The position numbers and the translations under genes are program-made. From Aeromicrobium piscarium (GTDB taxonomy: Bacteria > Actinomycetota > Actinomycetes > Propionibacteriales > Nocardioidaceae): a DNA stretch of 64,000 bases. Positions within the stretch are counted from its first letter, which is position 1. Every line of letters begins with the position of its first letter. The DNA lies in the NCBI RefSeq assembly GCF_007421815.1, contig NZ_VLNT01000004.1, positions 124,001 to 188,000 on the forward strand. Direction: 5' to 3'. Of this stretch, positions 7,254 to 17,070 are shown one piece after another. The notes under the pieces were generated by a model that was given only the letters and a program-made list of their open reading frames with translations, was not told the origin of the DNA and ran no database searches.

Positions 7254-8898
7254 CGCCGCGTCCGATCTGCACCAGGTCCTCGGCCCGGACCGTCTTGACC
7301 CTCGGCCGTCCGTCGGGACGGCCGGCGGCGCGCTCATGCCGATCGATGCGCTTCCAGGCCGCCGCGTCGAGCCGGTCGGGGACGAGCGACTCGAGGTCTT
7401 CCTCGACCGCCAGCCCCGCAGGGATCGTTCCCTCGCGCACGTCGTGGAGCAATGCGGCGACCGTCTCCTGGGCGCACAGCTTGTTGGTGCCGATGACCCC
7501 CGAGGGACCGCGCTTGATCCAGCCCACCACATACGCGCGACCGGCCCACTCTCCCGCCGGATCGACGACCTTGCCCTCGCTATTGGGCACGACGCCGCGG
7601 TCGGCATCGAAGGGGAGCCCGGGTACCGGCTCGCCGAAGTAGCCGACCGAGCGCAGGACGAGCCCGCACTCGAGGTCCTCCAACTCCCCCGTGGGATGTG
7701 CGGCCGTGCGCCCGCCCTCCTCGACCAGCTCGTTGCGGCCGACACGCAGGCCGGTCACGTGGGAGTCACCCAGCATCTCGGCGGGCGAGCTCAGGAAGCG
7801 CAGCGTGACCGTGCGATCGCCGTCCTCGGGCTCCGTGGCCGCCGCCTCGTCGAGCACCTCGGCCTTCAACCGGGCGATGTCATCGGCGGGCTCGCGGAGC
7901 GCACCCTCGGCGCCCTCGACCCGCACGTGGACACCCCGGGTGGCCAGCAGCCCGAGCAGCTCCGGGGTGGTGAAAGCTGCCTCGGCCGGGCCACGGCGTC
8001 CGAGGACCACCACCTCGCGGATCTTCGACGAACGCAGCGCCTCGAGGGCGTGATCGGCGATATCCGAGCGCTCCAGCGTGGCGATATCCGCCGTCAGGAC
8101 ACGGGCGACGTCGAGGGCGACATTGCCGTTGCCGATGATGACGGCCCGCTCGCCGCTCAGGTCGAACTCGTGGTCGGCGGCATCGGGATGCCCGTTGTAC
8201 CAGGCGACGAAGTCAGTGGCAGGGTGGCTCCCGGGCAGGTCCTCGCCTTCGATCCCGAGCCGCCGGTCGCGCATCGCGCCGACCGCGTACACGACGGCGT
8301 GATAGCGATCCTGGAGCTGCTCGAAGCTGATATCAGCGCCGATCTCGACGTTGAGGAACAGCCTGAATCCCGACCTCCGGAACAGCGAGCCGAACTGCTC
8401 GGCCACCACCTTGGTGTCCTGGTGGTCCGGGGCCACGCCGTACCGCACCAGGCCGAAGGGGACCGGCAGCCGCTCGAACATGTCGACGTTGACCTCCAGA
8501 CCCCGCGTCTCCAGCAGCTCCTCGGCCACGTAGCACGCGGAGGGCCCCGAGCCGACGACCGCGACGCGCAGCGGTCCCTCCCAGTCACCGCTCCACTCAC
8601 GCTTGCGTGGGGCATTGGCGGTCTGCGGGTAGTCGGCATTCTCCGGATCGAGGTAGTAGCGCGCGTTGATCTGCTGATAGCGCTCCATCGACTCGGGGAG
8701 CTCGTAGTCCGGGGCGATCGCCGAGACCGGGCAGACATCCATGCAGGCCCCGCACTCGATGCAGACGTCCGGGTCGATGTACAGCATCTCCGCCGTGCGG
8801 TAGTCCGGCTCGTCCGGAGTCGGGTGGATGCAATTCACCGGGCAGACCGGCACGCACGAGGCGTCGTTGCAGCAACTCCGGGTGATCACGTAGGGCAT
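7246..8898 (-). CDS. fprB: Ferredoxin / ferredoxin-NADP reductase fusion (FprB type)
   Basis: 550 residues. The N-terminal ~1-90 is a bacterial 7Fe-type ferredoxin with two cysteine clusters (CCNDASCVPVCPVNC and CIECGACMDVCP). The rest is an adrenodoxin-reductase-like flavoprotein: VVGSGPSACYVAEELL for FAD, PFGLVRYGVAPDHQ, IIGNGNVALDVARVL for NADP, and a C-terminal GWIKRGPSGVIGTNK. This domain order is that of mycobacterial FprB. It moves electrons between NADPH and ferredoxin and may feed the P450 encoded at 38.9-40.1 kb, although that P450 has its own small ferredoxin. It is divergent from the universal stress protein gene across a 72-bp gap that contains an inverted repeat. Confidence 0.92.
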   Translation of the reverse strand: MPYVITRSCCNDASCVPVCPVNCIHPTPDEPDYRTAEMLYIDPDVCIECGACMDVCPVSAIAPDYELPESMERYQQINARYYLDPENADYPQTANAPRKREWSGDWEGPLRVAVVGSGPSACYVAEELLETRGLEVNVDMFERLPVPFGLVRYGVAPDHQDTKVVAEQFGSLFRRSGFRLFLNVEIGADISFEQLQDRYHAVVYAVGAMRDRRLGIEGEDLPGSHPATDFVAWYNGHPDAADHEFDLSGERAVIIGNGNVALDVARVLTADIATLERSDIADHALEALRSSKIREVVVLGRRGPAEAAFTTPELLGLLATRGVHVRVEGAEGALREPADDIARLKAEVLDEAAATEPEDGDRTVTLRFLSSPAEMLGDSHVTGLRVGRNELVEEGGRTAAHPTGELEDLECGLVLRSVGYFGEPVPGLPFDADRGVVPNSEGKVVDPAGEWAGRAYVVGWIKRGPSGVIGTNKLCAQETVAALLHDVREGTIPAGLAVEEDLESLVPDRLDAAAWKRIDRHERAAGRPDGRPRVKTVRAEDLVQIGRGDA

Positions 8899-8923
8899 TG
8901 AAGGAGACCTTCCTCACACCAAA

Positions 8924-8947
8924 GACTATTTGAGGTATACGATAGTC
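8924..8947. promoter_or_regulatory. Inverted repeat GACTAT-N12-ATAGTC in a divergent promoter
   Basis: Perfect 6-bp arms at 8924-8929 and 8942-8947 flank a 12-bp spacer that contains GTATAC. The site sits between the divergent fprB-like and universal stress protein genes and overlaps possible -10 elements of both. The ACTAT/ATAGT arms reappear around the operator-like palindrome at 18307-18323. The regulator is unknown. Confidence 0.45.
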
Positions 8948-8970
8948 ATAGATTTCCCGAGGAGGAAGAC

Positions 8971-9393
8971 ATGGACCTGATCATCGTCGGCGTCGACGGC
9001 AGCGAGACCGCTCTCGCCGCGGCCCGGACCGCGGCCACGCTCGCCCATACGACGAGCGCACGCCTGCACGTCATCTCCGCGACCCCGCGCGACACGGTGG
9101 ACTACGAGGACGGCCAGCACCACGTCCAGGTCGATGTCGCGGCCGAGGCCGAGCAGATCGCCCAGGAGGCCGCGACAGCCCTCCGCGAGATCACCCCTGA
9201 CATCACGTCGAGCGCGGTCAAGGGCCGCCCGGCCGATGCGCTCGTGAGCGAGGCCGAGCGGCTGGGAGCCGACCTCATCGTCGTCGGGAATCGGCGCGTG
9301 CAGAGCGCGGTGGCACGGGTGCTCGGCAGCATCGCCACAGCGGTCGCACACCACGCACCCTGCGATGTCTACATCGCCCACACTGGCCGCTGA
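8971..9393 (+). CDS. Universal stress protein (UspA family)
   Basis: A single 140-residue Usp domain. The N-terminus (DLIIVGVDGSETALAAARTAA) and C-terminus (LGSIATAVAHHAPCDVYI) are typical. The ATP-loop consensus G-2X-G-9X-G-(S/T) is degenerate here because the second Gly is replaced (GNRRVQSAVARVLGS), so ATP binding is uncertain. A strong Shine-Dalgarno (GAGGAGG) precedes the ATG. It is followed by the Baeyer-Villiger monooxygenase gene after 66 bp. It probably supports survival under stress linked to the catabolic programme. Confidence 0.88.
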   Translation: MDLIIVGVDGSETALAAARTAATLAHTTSARLHVISATPRDTVDYEDGQHHVQVDVAAEAEQIAQEAATALREITPDITSSAVKGRPADALVSEAERLGADLIVVGNRRVQSAVARVLGSIATAVAHHAPCDVYIAHTGR

Positions 9394-9430
9394 CACCCGT
9401 GGTTGCCGTCACGCCGCGATATCCGTAGTA

Positions 9431-9446
9431 TTCATACGCATGATTA
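9431..9446. promoter_or_regulatory. AT-rich CATGATTA motif before the BVMO gene
   Basis: TTCATACGCATGATTA lies just upstream of the BVMO Shine-Dalgarno. It matches 13 of 16 positions with the element at 23792-23807 and shares the ATGATT core with others in this window. It could be a promoter -10 region or a regulator site. Confidence 0.35.
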
Positions 9447-9447
9447 G

Positions 9448-11082
<1,635 letters not shown>

Positions 11083-11094
11083 CAAGGAGCTCCC

Positions 11095-12303
11095 ATGTCC
11101 GCCCCTACTTCCGCCGCACCCCTCGCCGGTGTGCGCGTCGTCGAACTCGGATCGATGTACGCCGCCCCCACTACCGGGCGCATGCTGCGCGACTTCGGTG
11201 CCGAGGTCATCAAGGTCGAGGACCCGCGCCAGGGCGACTTTGCCCGCCAGTGGCAGCCCGCGCACGAGGGGATGGCGATCGGCTTCGCCCGGCTGAACTC
11301 CGGCAAGCGGTCGATCGGCATCGACCTGCGCGAGGAGGCCGGCCGCGACATCGTTCGGGACCTGGTCCGCGAGGCCGATGTGCTCATCGAGAACTTCCGA
11401 CCGGGACGGCTCGAGGAGTGGGGCATGTCCTACGCCGAGCTGAGCGCCGACCACCCGGGACTCGTGATGACGCGGGTCAGCGGCTTCGGGCAGACCGGCC
11501 CCTACCGTCAGCGGCCCGGTTTCGGAACGGTGGCCGAGACGGCGAGCGGCTTCGCCTTCCTCAACGGATGGCCCGAGACTCCGCCCACGGCACCACCCTT
11601 CGGGTTCGCCGACTCGATCGCGGGCATCTCGGCGGCCTTCGGCACGGCGATGGCGCTGTTCCGCCGGGAGATGTCCGGGGGCATCGGCTCGGAGGTCGAC
11701 GTCGCCCTGTACGAGCCGCTCATGTTCATCCTCGGCGATGCGGTGCTCAACTACACCGCCAGCGGAACGATCATGGAGCGCCACGGCAATGCCTCGGGCG
11801 CCGCGTCACCGCGCGGCATCTATCAGGCCGCCGACGACGGCTGGCTCTCCATCGCCGCCTCGAACCAGGCGATCGCCATGCGGCTGTTCGAGGCGATGGG
11901 CCGGCCGGAGCTGCAGACCGACGAGCGCTACGCCACCAATACGGCCCGCATGGCCAACAACACCTCATTGCAGACGATCGTCAGCGAATGGGTGCGCTCG
12001 CGCGATCGCGACGAGGTGCTGAAGATCCTCGACGATCACGAGGTCGTCGCGGCGGCGGTCAACGACTCGAGGGACATCAGCGAGGACCCGCACTTCCTCG
12101 AACGCACACTGCAGCACCTCAGCGACACCGTTCTCGGTCCGGCGCTCGTGCCCGGCCCTGTGCTGCATGTCGCCGGATACGAGGGACCGCAGTACGACGG
12201 CGTGCCGGCCGTCGGCGAGCACACGGCCGACATCCTGCGGTCGCTCGGCTACGACGACGACCGCTTGCACGACCTCACCGAGCGCCATGTCATCTCGGCA
12301 TGA
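11095..12303 (+). CDS. CaiB/BaiF (class III) CoA-transferase
   Basis: 402 residues, a normal family III CoA-transferase. The start region (LAGVRVVELGSMYAAPTTGR) and RPGRLEEWGM are hallmark segments. VSGFGQTGPY is the signature loop. The likely catalytic Asp is in FGFADSIAG (residue ~180). These enzymes transfer CoA between carboxylic acids through aspartyl-CoA intermediates. AGGAGCTCCC lies before the ATG. It is the middle gene of BVMO-CoA transferase-hydrolase; its end overlaps the next start by 17 nt. It probably activates the acid formed after lactone opening. Donor and acceptor are unknown. Confidence 0.9.
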   Translation: MSAPTSAAPLAGVRVVELGSMYAAPTTGRMLRDFGAEVIKVEDPRQGDFARQWQPAHEGMAIGFARLNSGKRSIGIDLREEAGRDIVRDLVREADVLIENFRPGRLEEWGMSYAELSADHPGLVMTRVSGFGQTGPYRQRPGFGTVAETASGFAFLNGWPETPPTAPPFGFADSIAGISAAFGTAMALFRREMSGGIGSEVDVALYEPLMFILGDAVLNYTASGTIMERHGNASGAASPRGIYQAADDGWLSIAASNQAIAMRLFEAMGRPELQTDERYATNTARMANNTSLQTIVSEWVRSRDRDEVLKILDDHEVVAAAVNDSRDISEDPHFLERTLQHLSDTVLGPALVPGPVLHVAGYEGPQYDGVPAVGEHTADILRSLGYDDDRLHDLTERHVISA

Positions 12304-13228
12304 GGCGCTCGACCCCGATCTCGCGGCCCTCCGCGATCAGGTCCGGGCCTCCGGCGCCGCGCCGCTGGTCGCGCTGACCCCCGACGAAGCGCGCGAGCGG
12401 GTCAGCGGGGGTGACGTGGCGTGCGACGGCGGCCCGGTCGTGCGCGAGGTCGAGGACCTGACGATCGGCGACGCTCCAGGGGTGCGGATCCGGTCCTATG
12501 ACAACGGCGCGTCGCACTCGATCCTGGTGTACGCCCACGGGGGCGGCTGGGTCACCGGGGATCTGCAGTACGCCGACGAGCTCTGCCGGCATCTCGCCGC
12601 GACGGCGTCGCTGCGGGTGGTGAGCGTCGACTACCGACTGGCGCCGGAGCATCCTTTCCCTGCTGCTGTCGACGACATCGATGCGGCGGTCGAGTGGACG
12701 ATGGCGCTGGCCAATGGCGATCCGGTCTTCGTGGGCGGCGACAGCGCCGGCGGCAATCTCGCCGCGACGGCGGCGCAGCGACATCCGGGCATCACGGGGC
12801 TCGTCGCGATCTATCCGGTCGTCGACCACGATCCCACGCGCCCGTCCTATCGCCATCACGCGCAGGGCTTCCCGATCGGCGCCTCTGACATGGCCTGGTT
12901 CTTCGATCACTACGCACCGCCGGAGGCCCGGACCGACCCCCGGATCAGTCCGCTGCGGGCCATCCGCGACGACCACCCGTCGACCTATCTGCTCACCGCT
13001 GGACACGACCCGCTGTGCGACGAGGGCTTCGCCTACGCCGAGGGGCTCACCGAACGTGGCGTCCTCGTGGAGCACCGGCACGAGCCCACCCTGTGTCATG
13101 GGTTCCTCCGCTCCTCGCGGATCTCGTCGGGTGTGCGCGCCGCCCGGGACCGGCTGGTCGCGGACATCGCGAGGTTCGTCGCCCTCGACCGGTCACCGTC
13201 GGCGGCCGATCCGCGGTCCCGTGCATGA
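12287..13228 (+). CDS. Alpha/beta hydrolase of the hormone-sensitive lipase family
   Basis: 313 residues. The oxyanion motif HGGGW is at ~84, the nucleophile motif GDSAGG at ~150, the Asp in AGHDPLCDEG and the His in LCHGF complete the catalytic triad. ATG 12287 is chosen; it overlaps the CoA-transferase stop by 17 nt. The longer upstream frame is the shadow of that gene. HSL-family enzymes hydrolyse short acyl esters or lactones, which suits the product of the upstream Baeyer-Villiger enzyme. It is the last gene of the operon before the GntR gene, 116 bp away. Confidence 0.87.
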   Translation: MSSRHEALDPDLAALRDQVRASGAAPLVALTPDEARERVSGGDVACDGGPVVREVEDLTIGDAPGVRIRSYDNGASHSILVYAHGGGWVTGDLQYADELCRHLAATASLRVVSVDYRLAPEHPFPAAVDDIDAAVEWTMALANGDPVFVGGDSAGGNLAATAAQRHPGITGLVAIYPVVDHDPTRPSYRHHAQGFPIGASDMAWFFDHYAPPEARTDPRISPLRAIRDDHPSTYLLTAGHDPLCDEGFAYAEGLTERGVLVEHRHEPTLCHGFLRSSRISSGVRAARDRLVADIARFVALDRSPSAADPRSRA

Positions 13229-13271
13229 TTCCGTGTTCCTTGAGCGACGAATAGTTCGCCTCCAGAGCGGA

Positions 13272-13287
13272 TTGATGCATATGATTC
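13272..13287. promoter_or_regulatory. Candidate promoter element before the GntR gene
   Basis: TTGATGCATATGATTC contains TATGAT, a 5/6 match to the sigma-70 -10, about 60 nt before the GTG start. It resembles the elements at 9431 and 23792, so it may also be the site for autoregulation. Confidence 0.35.
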
Positions 13288-13344
13288 GATGAGCGACCAG
13301 CCGTCGGCAGTTCGATATCAGGGTCCAACGGAGGAAGAACACTA

Positions 13345-14079
13345 GTGTCTGTGGCCAACTCACGACCGCCCAAGACGGCGATGCTGCTCGCGCAGCAGAT
13401 CGTGGCGGATATCAATCGGCGCGGCAACCGCGTCGGCGACCGCCTGCCTCCGGAGCGTCTGATGCTTGAGGAGTACAACGTCGGACGCGGCACACTCCGC
13501 GAGTCCCTACGTTTCCTGGAGCTCCAGGGAGTCATCCGCCTGCGTCCCGGCCCCGGCGGCGGACCGGTCGTCCAGCAGCCCGACTCCACGGCCCTGGCCA
13601 CGTCCCTGACCCTGCTGCTGCAGTTCGAGAACGCGCCGTTCCGCACCATCGCCGAGTCGCGAGTGGGCCTGGAGCCGATCATGGCGCGACTGGCAGCCGA
13701 GCGCATGAGCGAGGAACAGCTGGCCGATCTCAAGGCGAGTGTCGACACCATGAAGCTCCATCTCGGAGACCAGCGGGTGTTCCTGGAGGAGAACAAGCGT
13801 TTCCACGATGTGATCGCCCACGGCTCGGGCAATGCGATGTTCGGCTATCTCGTCGATGCCCTGCTCGACATCCTGGACGGATCGGCGATCGGCATCGACT
13901 ATCCGGAGGTACGGCGCGAGGCCGTGCAGGAGGCGCACGCGCAGATCTACGAGGCGATCGCCGCGCGCGACCCACTGGCCGCCACCGAGGCCATGTCCGA
14001 TCACATCGACCAGTACATGCGCTATGCCGAGCGCAAGTTCCCCGATGTCCTCGACGAGCCCATCACCTGGGCCCACTGA
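13345..14079 (+). CDS. GntR family regulator with FCD domain (FadR subfamily)
   Basis: 244 residues. A winged helix-turn-helix lies at ~10-75 (GDRLPPERLMLEEYNVGRGTL and the wing near RLRPGPGGGPVV). An all-helical FCD domain at ~95-230 carries the His residues that bind a metal (FHDVIAH, SDHIDQY). The start is GTG 13345 with GGAGGAAG 7 nt upstream. FCD regulators respond to organic acids or acyl-CoAs and usually repress nearby catabolic operons. It follows the BVMO operon in the same direction, so it is the best candidate to control the similar AT-rich sites upstream of several operons here. Confidence 0.9.
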   Translation: MSVANSRPPKTAMLLAQQIVADINRRGNRVGDRLPPERLMLEEYNVGRGTLRESLRFLELQGVIRLRPGPGGGPVVQQPDSTALATSLTLLLQFENAPFRTIAESRVGLEPIMARLAAERMSEEQLADLKASVDTMKLHLGDQRVFLEENKRFHDVIAHGSGNAMFGYLVDALLDILDGSAIGIDYPEVRREAVQEAHAQIYEAIAARDPLAATEAMSDHIDQYMRYAERKFPDVLDEPITWAH

Positions 14080-14134
14080 CCCGAGCCACCCCGCTCCAGC
14101 AGCTCCGCGTCCACCGAGCTTGTGCCGTAACGCA

Positions 14135-14202
14135 ATCACCTCAACCTGGTGTGGTCTCGATACGTTCAGTCGCTGGCGCTCCCTCGCACTCGACCACCGA
14201 GG
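14135..14202. repeat. Interspersed repeat, copy 1 (GTGGTCTCGATACG type)
   Basis: ATCACCTCAACC, then GTGGTCTCGATACG, ends with GCACTCGACCACC, forming a partial inverted repeat. A second direct copy is at 14301-14364. Both lie in the gap between the convergent GntR and amidohydrolase genes. Such elements are common in intergenic DNA of several actinomycetes. Confidence 0.6.
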
Positions 14203-14300
14203 GCCGGGAGCCGCAACTCGGTGACCGAGTGCGACGGCGAGCTCTGCGAGCACGTCGCGATGGAGCCGTGGCACAAGGGAGATGGCCTCCGCGTAGCGCG

Positions 14301-14364
14301 ATCACCTCAACCCACGTGGTCTCGATACGCTCCGGCCGCTGAGCGACCGCCGCACTCGACCGGG
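14301..14364. repeat. Interspersed repeat, copy 2 (GTGGTCTCGATACG type)
   Basis: Direct second copy of the element at 14135, sharing ATCACCTCAACC, GTGGTCTCGATACG and GCACTCGACC. The remaining part of the 293-bp gap (14080-14372) shows no gene. Confidence 0.6.
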
Positions 14365-14372
14365 GACGTGAC

Positions 14373-15176
14373 TCAGGGGCGCCAGGGGGACGGGATGTCG
14401 AGCATGCGGGCCATCGTGCCGCCGAGCACGAGCTTGACCTCGTCATCGCTCAGACCCAGCGCCTCGATGGCTGCGATCTCCTCCACGGGACTCGTCATCG
14501 GCCAGTCCGAGCCGAAGACGATGCGCTCGGCGCCGTGTCGCTGGATCAGCTGGCGGACGCGCTCGGGACGCAGCGTCGCCAGGCTCGGTGGCCACGAGGT
14601 CTCCAGGACGACATCGACCCCCTCGAGGATCTCGCGAGCATCGTCGAACAGCTTGTAGCCGCCGAAGTGGCACGCCATCAGCCGCAGGTCGGGGAACTGC
14701 CGGGCGATGTCGCGGATCATGCCGGGATTCGAGAGCGCGTTGGCCTCGGCTGACCCGCCCTCGCCCACATGCGTGATGACGGCGATGTCGCTGCCGAAGG
14801 CCTCGAAGATCGACCACAGCCGCGGATCGTTCAGTGCATAGCGCTGAAACAACGGGTGGATCTTGACCGCAGTGATGCCGTGCCGGCGCAGGCTCGCCAG
14901 GTTGTCCTCGACCGACAGGTCGACGTGCACCGTGCCGAAGCCGAAGCGCTCCGGTGAGCGCAGCGCGGCCACGAACTCGTTGACCCGGTCGACGTGCCGG
15001 GCCTCGTTCGCGATGCCGAGACAGCACGAGGCGTCGACCCCGCTGCCGGACATGTCCTGCATGAGGCCGTCGACGGTCCCGTCACCGCGGGCCACCAGGC
15101 CCGGCAGACGGTTGCCGCTGAGAGCGGCGTGGGCGATCTTGTCGGGCCAGACATGGGTATGGGCGTCGATGATCAT
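14373..15176 (-). CDS. Amidohydrolase 2 family metal-dependent hydrolase/decarboxylase
   Basis: 267 residues. The N-terminal metal motif HTHVWP (residues ~6-11), a later ITHVGEGG, a MACHFGGYKL segment and the C-terminal FGSDWPM with its metal-binding Asp all fit the amidohydrolase 2 (ACMSD-like) TIM-barrel family. Members hydrolyse or decarboxylate cyclic and aromatic acids. ATG 15176 gives the canonical N-terminus (MIIDAHTH); the SDR stop is 4 bp upstream, so it is the last gene of the SDR/acyl-CoA dehydrogenase operon. The exact reaction cannot be read from sequence. Confidence 0.86.
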   Translation of the reverse strand: MIIDAHTHVWPDKIAHAALSGNRLPGLVARGDGTVDGLMQDMSGSGVDASCCLGIANEARHVDRVNEFVAALRSPERFGFGTVHVDLSVEDNLASLRRHGITAVKIHPLFQRYALNDPRLWSIFEAFGSDIAVITHVGEGGSAEANALSNPGMIRDIARQFPDLRLMACHFGGYKLFDDAREILEGVDVVLETSWPPSLATLRPERVRQLIQRHGAERIVFGSDWPMTSPVEEIAAIEALGLSDDEVKLVLGGTMARMLDIPSPWRP

Positions 15177-15180
15177 CGGA

Positions 15181-15930
15181 TCACAGCTTTCCTGACTCTC
15201 CGCCGTCGACGACGAAGACGCCACCGGTGGTGAACGGGGAGGCCGGCGAGACCAGCAGGGCCGCGAGCGGCACGAGCTCGCCCGGATCGGCCATCCGGCC
15301 GGCGGGGATCTTGGCGACTCGGCGGGCATGCAGGTCGGCCGACTCGGTGACGGCCTTCTGGGCCTCCGTGACGAAGGCACCCGGCGCTATGCAGTTGACC
15401 TGGACGTTGTGCCGAGCCCACTCGGCCGCCAGCGCCTCGGTCATCCGGACGACCGCACCCTTGGACGTCGAGTAGCCGACGAGGTGGGGCTTGCCCCGCA
15501 CACCGGTGGTCGAAGCGATGTTGACGATACGTCCACCGCCCTGCTCGATCATGTGACGGCCGGCCGCCTGAGCGAGCAGCATCGGCGCCACGACGTTGAC
15601 GGCGAGGGCGTCCCTCCAGATCTGCGGGTCCTGGTCGACGAACTTGCCGGCCGGGGCGATGCCGGCATTGTTGATGAGACCGTCGATCCGTCCGTGCCGG
15701 GCGATGACCTCGGGCACGACCGCGGCGACCGAGGTCTCGTCGCTCATATCGGCCTCGATCGTGCTGATCCGGCCGTGTCCCTGAGCGGCGACCTCCTCCA
15801 GGCTGCCCACGGAGCGCGCCGCGGCGACGACGTGGGCCCCCTCTTCCGCTAGCGCGATCGCCATGGCCGCGCCGAGCCCTCGGCTCGCGCCGGTCACCAG
15901 GACGACAGTGTCGCGCAGTCCGAACTCCAT
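15181..15930 (-). CDS. SDR family oxidoreductase (FabG-like)
   Basis: 249 residues. TGASRGLG at ~13-20, INNAG at ~89, the Ser in NIASTTG and YSTSK are the cofactor and catalytic motifs. The C-terminus (GGVFVVDGGESGKL) is typical of FabG-like 3-oxoacyl reductases or hydroxyacyl dehydrogenases. ATG 15930 starts 1 bp after the upstream acyl-CoA dehydrogenase stop. A longer frame upstream is only the shadow of that gene. It probably catalyses the hydroxyl/keto step of the same beta-oxidation set. Confidence 0.88.
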   Translation of the reverse strand: MEFGLRDTVVLVTGASRGLGAAMAIALAEEGAHVVAAARSVGSLEEVAAQGHGRISTIEADMSDETSVAAVVPEVIARHGRIDGLINNAGIAPAGKFVDQDPQIWRDALAVNVVAPMLLAQAAGRHMIEQGGGRIVNIASTTGVRGKPHLVGYSTSKGAVVRMTEALAAEWARHNVQVNCIAPGAFVTEAQKAVTESADLHARRVAKIPAGRMADPGELVPLAALLVSPASPFTTGGVFVVDGGESGKL

Positions 15931-15931
15931 C

Positions 15932-17059
15932 TCAGCGTCCTTTCTTGACGAGGCGCCGCGCGAGCGAGTCCAGCAAGACCTCGGTGGCACCCTCGTAGAC
16001 CCGGAGGGGCCGAGCATTGCGATAGAGGCGTTCGATCGCGCTGCCGCGCACCAGGCCGAAGCGTCCCATGGTCTGCACGGACCGGTCGACGACGCGGCCG
16101 GCGGTCTCCGTCGCGCTGACCTTGGCCATGGACGAGAAGTCCAGGTGACCCAGCGGATCCTCGGTCGCGAGCGCTGCGGCCCGGTAGACGAAGGAGCGAG
16201 CCGCCTCGGTCTCGGTCCAGGAGAGCGCGAGGGACTGGGACACCGCACCGAGCTCGGCCAACGGGCGCCCGAACTGAGAGCGTTCCTGAGCGTGCCGCAC
16301 CGCCTCGTCGAGGGCCGCCTGAGCCAGGCCGACGCCCGAGGCGGCGACGGTGACCCGGAAGACCGCGAGCGTCTGCAGCATGAGCGAGAACGCCTTCCCC
16401 GGCACACCGAGACGATGGGTCGAGGGCACCCGCACCTGATGGAAGGCGAGTTCACCGAGGATGTGCGGGGCGATGAGATCCGCGCCCGGCTCGATCGTCA
16501 GCCCGTCGCTGTCGGCCGGCACCAGCACCATCGAGTAGCCGTCGCCTTCGCGGGCGAGGACACAGTAGAAGTCGGCGGCCCCGCCATTGGTGATGAAGGA
16601 CTTGCGGCCGTCGATGACGACCTCGTCGCCGTCGGCGGTGAGCGTTGTGGTGACGGCGCGCAGATCCGATCCGACATCGGGCTCGGTGAGCGCCAGGCCG
16701 GCGATGGCGTCCATGGTGGCCACCCGGGGCAGCCACTGCTCCTTGAGCTCCTCCAAACCGCCGACCGACAGCGAGTAGCTGCCGACCCCCTGCATCCCGA
16801 ACATCGAGTCCAGGTGCGCCGAGGAGTACATCAGCGCCTCGCGCACCACGGCGATCGCCAGCGGGTCGAGCCGTTCGCTCGCGCCACCGTAGGCCGCGGG
16901 CACCACATGTCGCGCCAGTCCGCTCTCGCGCAGCTCGGCGAGCACGCCCGGATGCACCTGCGTGTACTCGTCGGCCTCGGCGGCGTACGGGGCGACCGCC
17001 TCGGCGACGGCACGCGCGCGCGCCTGGATGTCTCGATGCTCTTGTGTCAGGTCGAACAT
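15932..17059 (-). CDS. Acyl-CoA dehydrogenase
   Basis: 375 residues. LALTEPDVGSDLRAV and FITNGGAADFY are the FAD/substrate-binding segments, and SQFGRPLAELGAVSQSLA the C-terminal domain helix. The end (RVYEGATEVLLDSLARR) carries a YEG Glu at the position of the catalytic base of medium-chain enzymes. It oxidises an acyl-CoA to the 2-enoyl-CoA with transfer to ETF. It lies 11 bp after another acyl-CoA dehydrogenase; paired acyl-CoA dehydrogenase genes in actinobacterial sterol clusters often encode heteromeric enzymes. The Shine-Dalgarno is AGGAAGAG. Confidence 0.9.
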   Translation of the reverse strand: MFDLTQEHRDIQARARAVAEAVAPYAAEADEYTQVHPGVLAELRESGLARHVVPAAYGGASERLDPLAIAVVREALMYSSAHLDSMFGMQGVGSYSLSVGGLEELKEQWLPRVATMDAIAGLALTEPDVGSDLRAVTTTLTADGDEVVIDGRKSFITNGGAADFYCVLAREGDGYSMVLVPADSDGLTIEPGADLIAPHILGELAFHQVRVPSTHRLGVPGKAFSLMLQTLAVFRVTVAASGVGLAQAALDEAVRHAQERSQFGRPLAELGAVSQSLALSWTETEAARSFVYRAAALATEDPLGHLDFSSMAKVSATETAGRVVDRSVQTMGRFGLVRGSAIERLYRNARPLRVYEGATEVLLDSLARRLVKKGR

Positions 17060-17070
17060 GGCTCTCTTCC

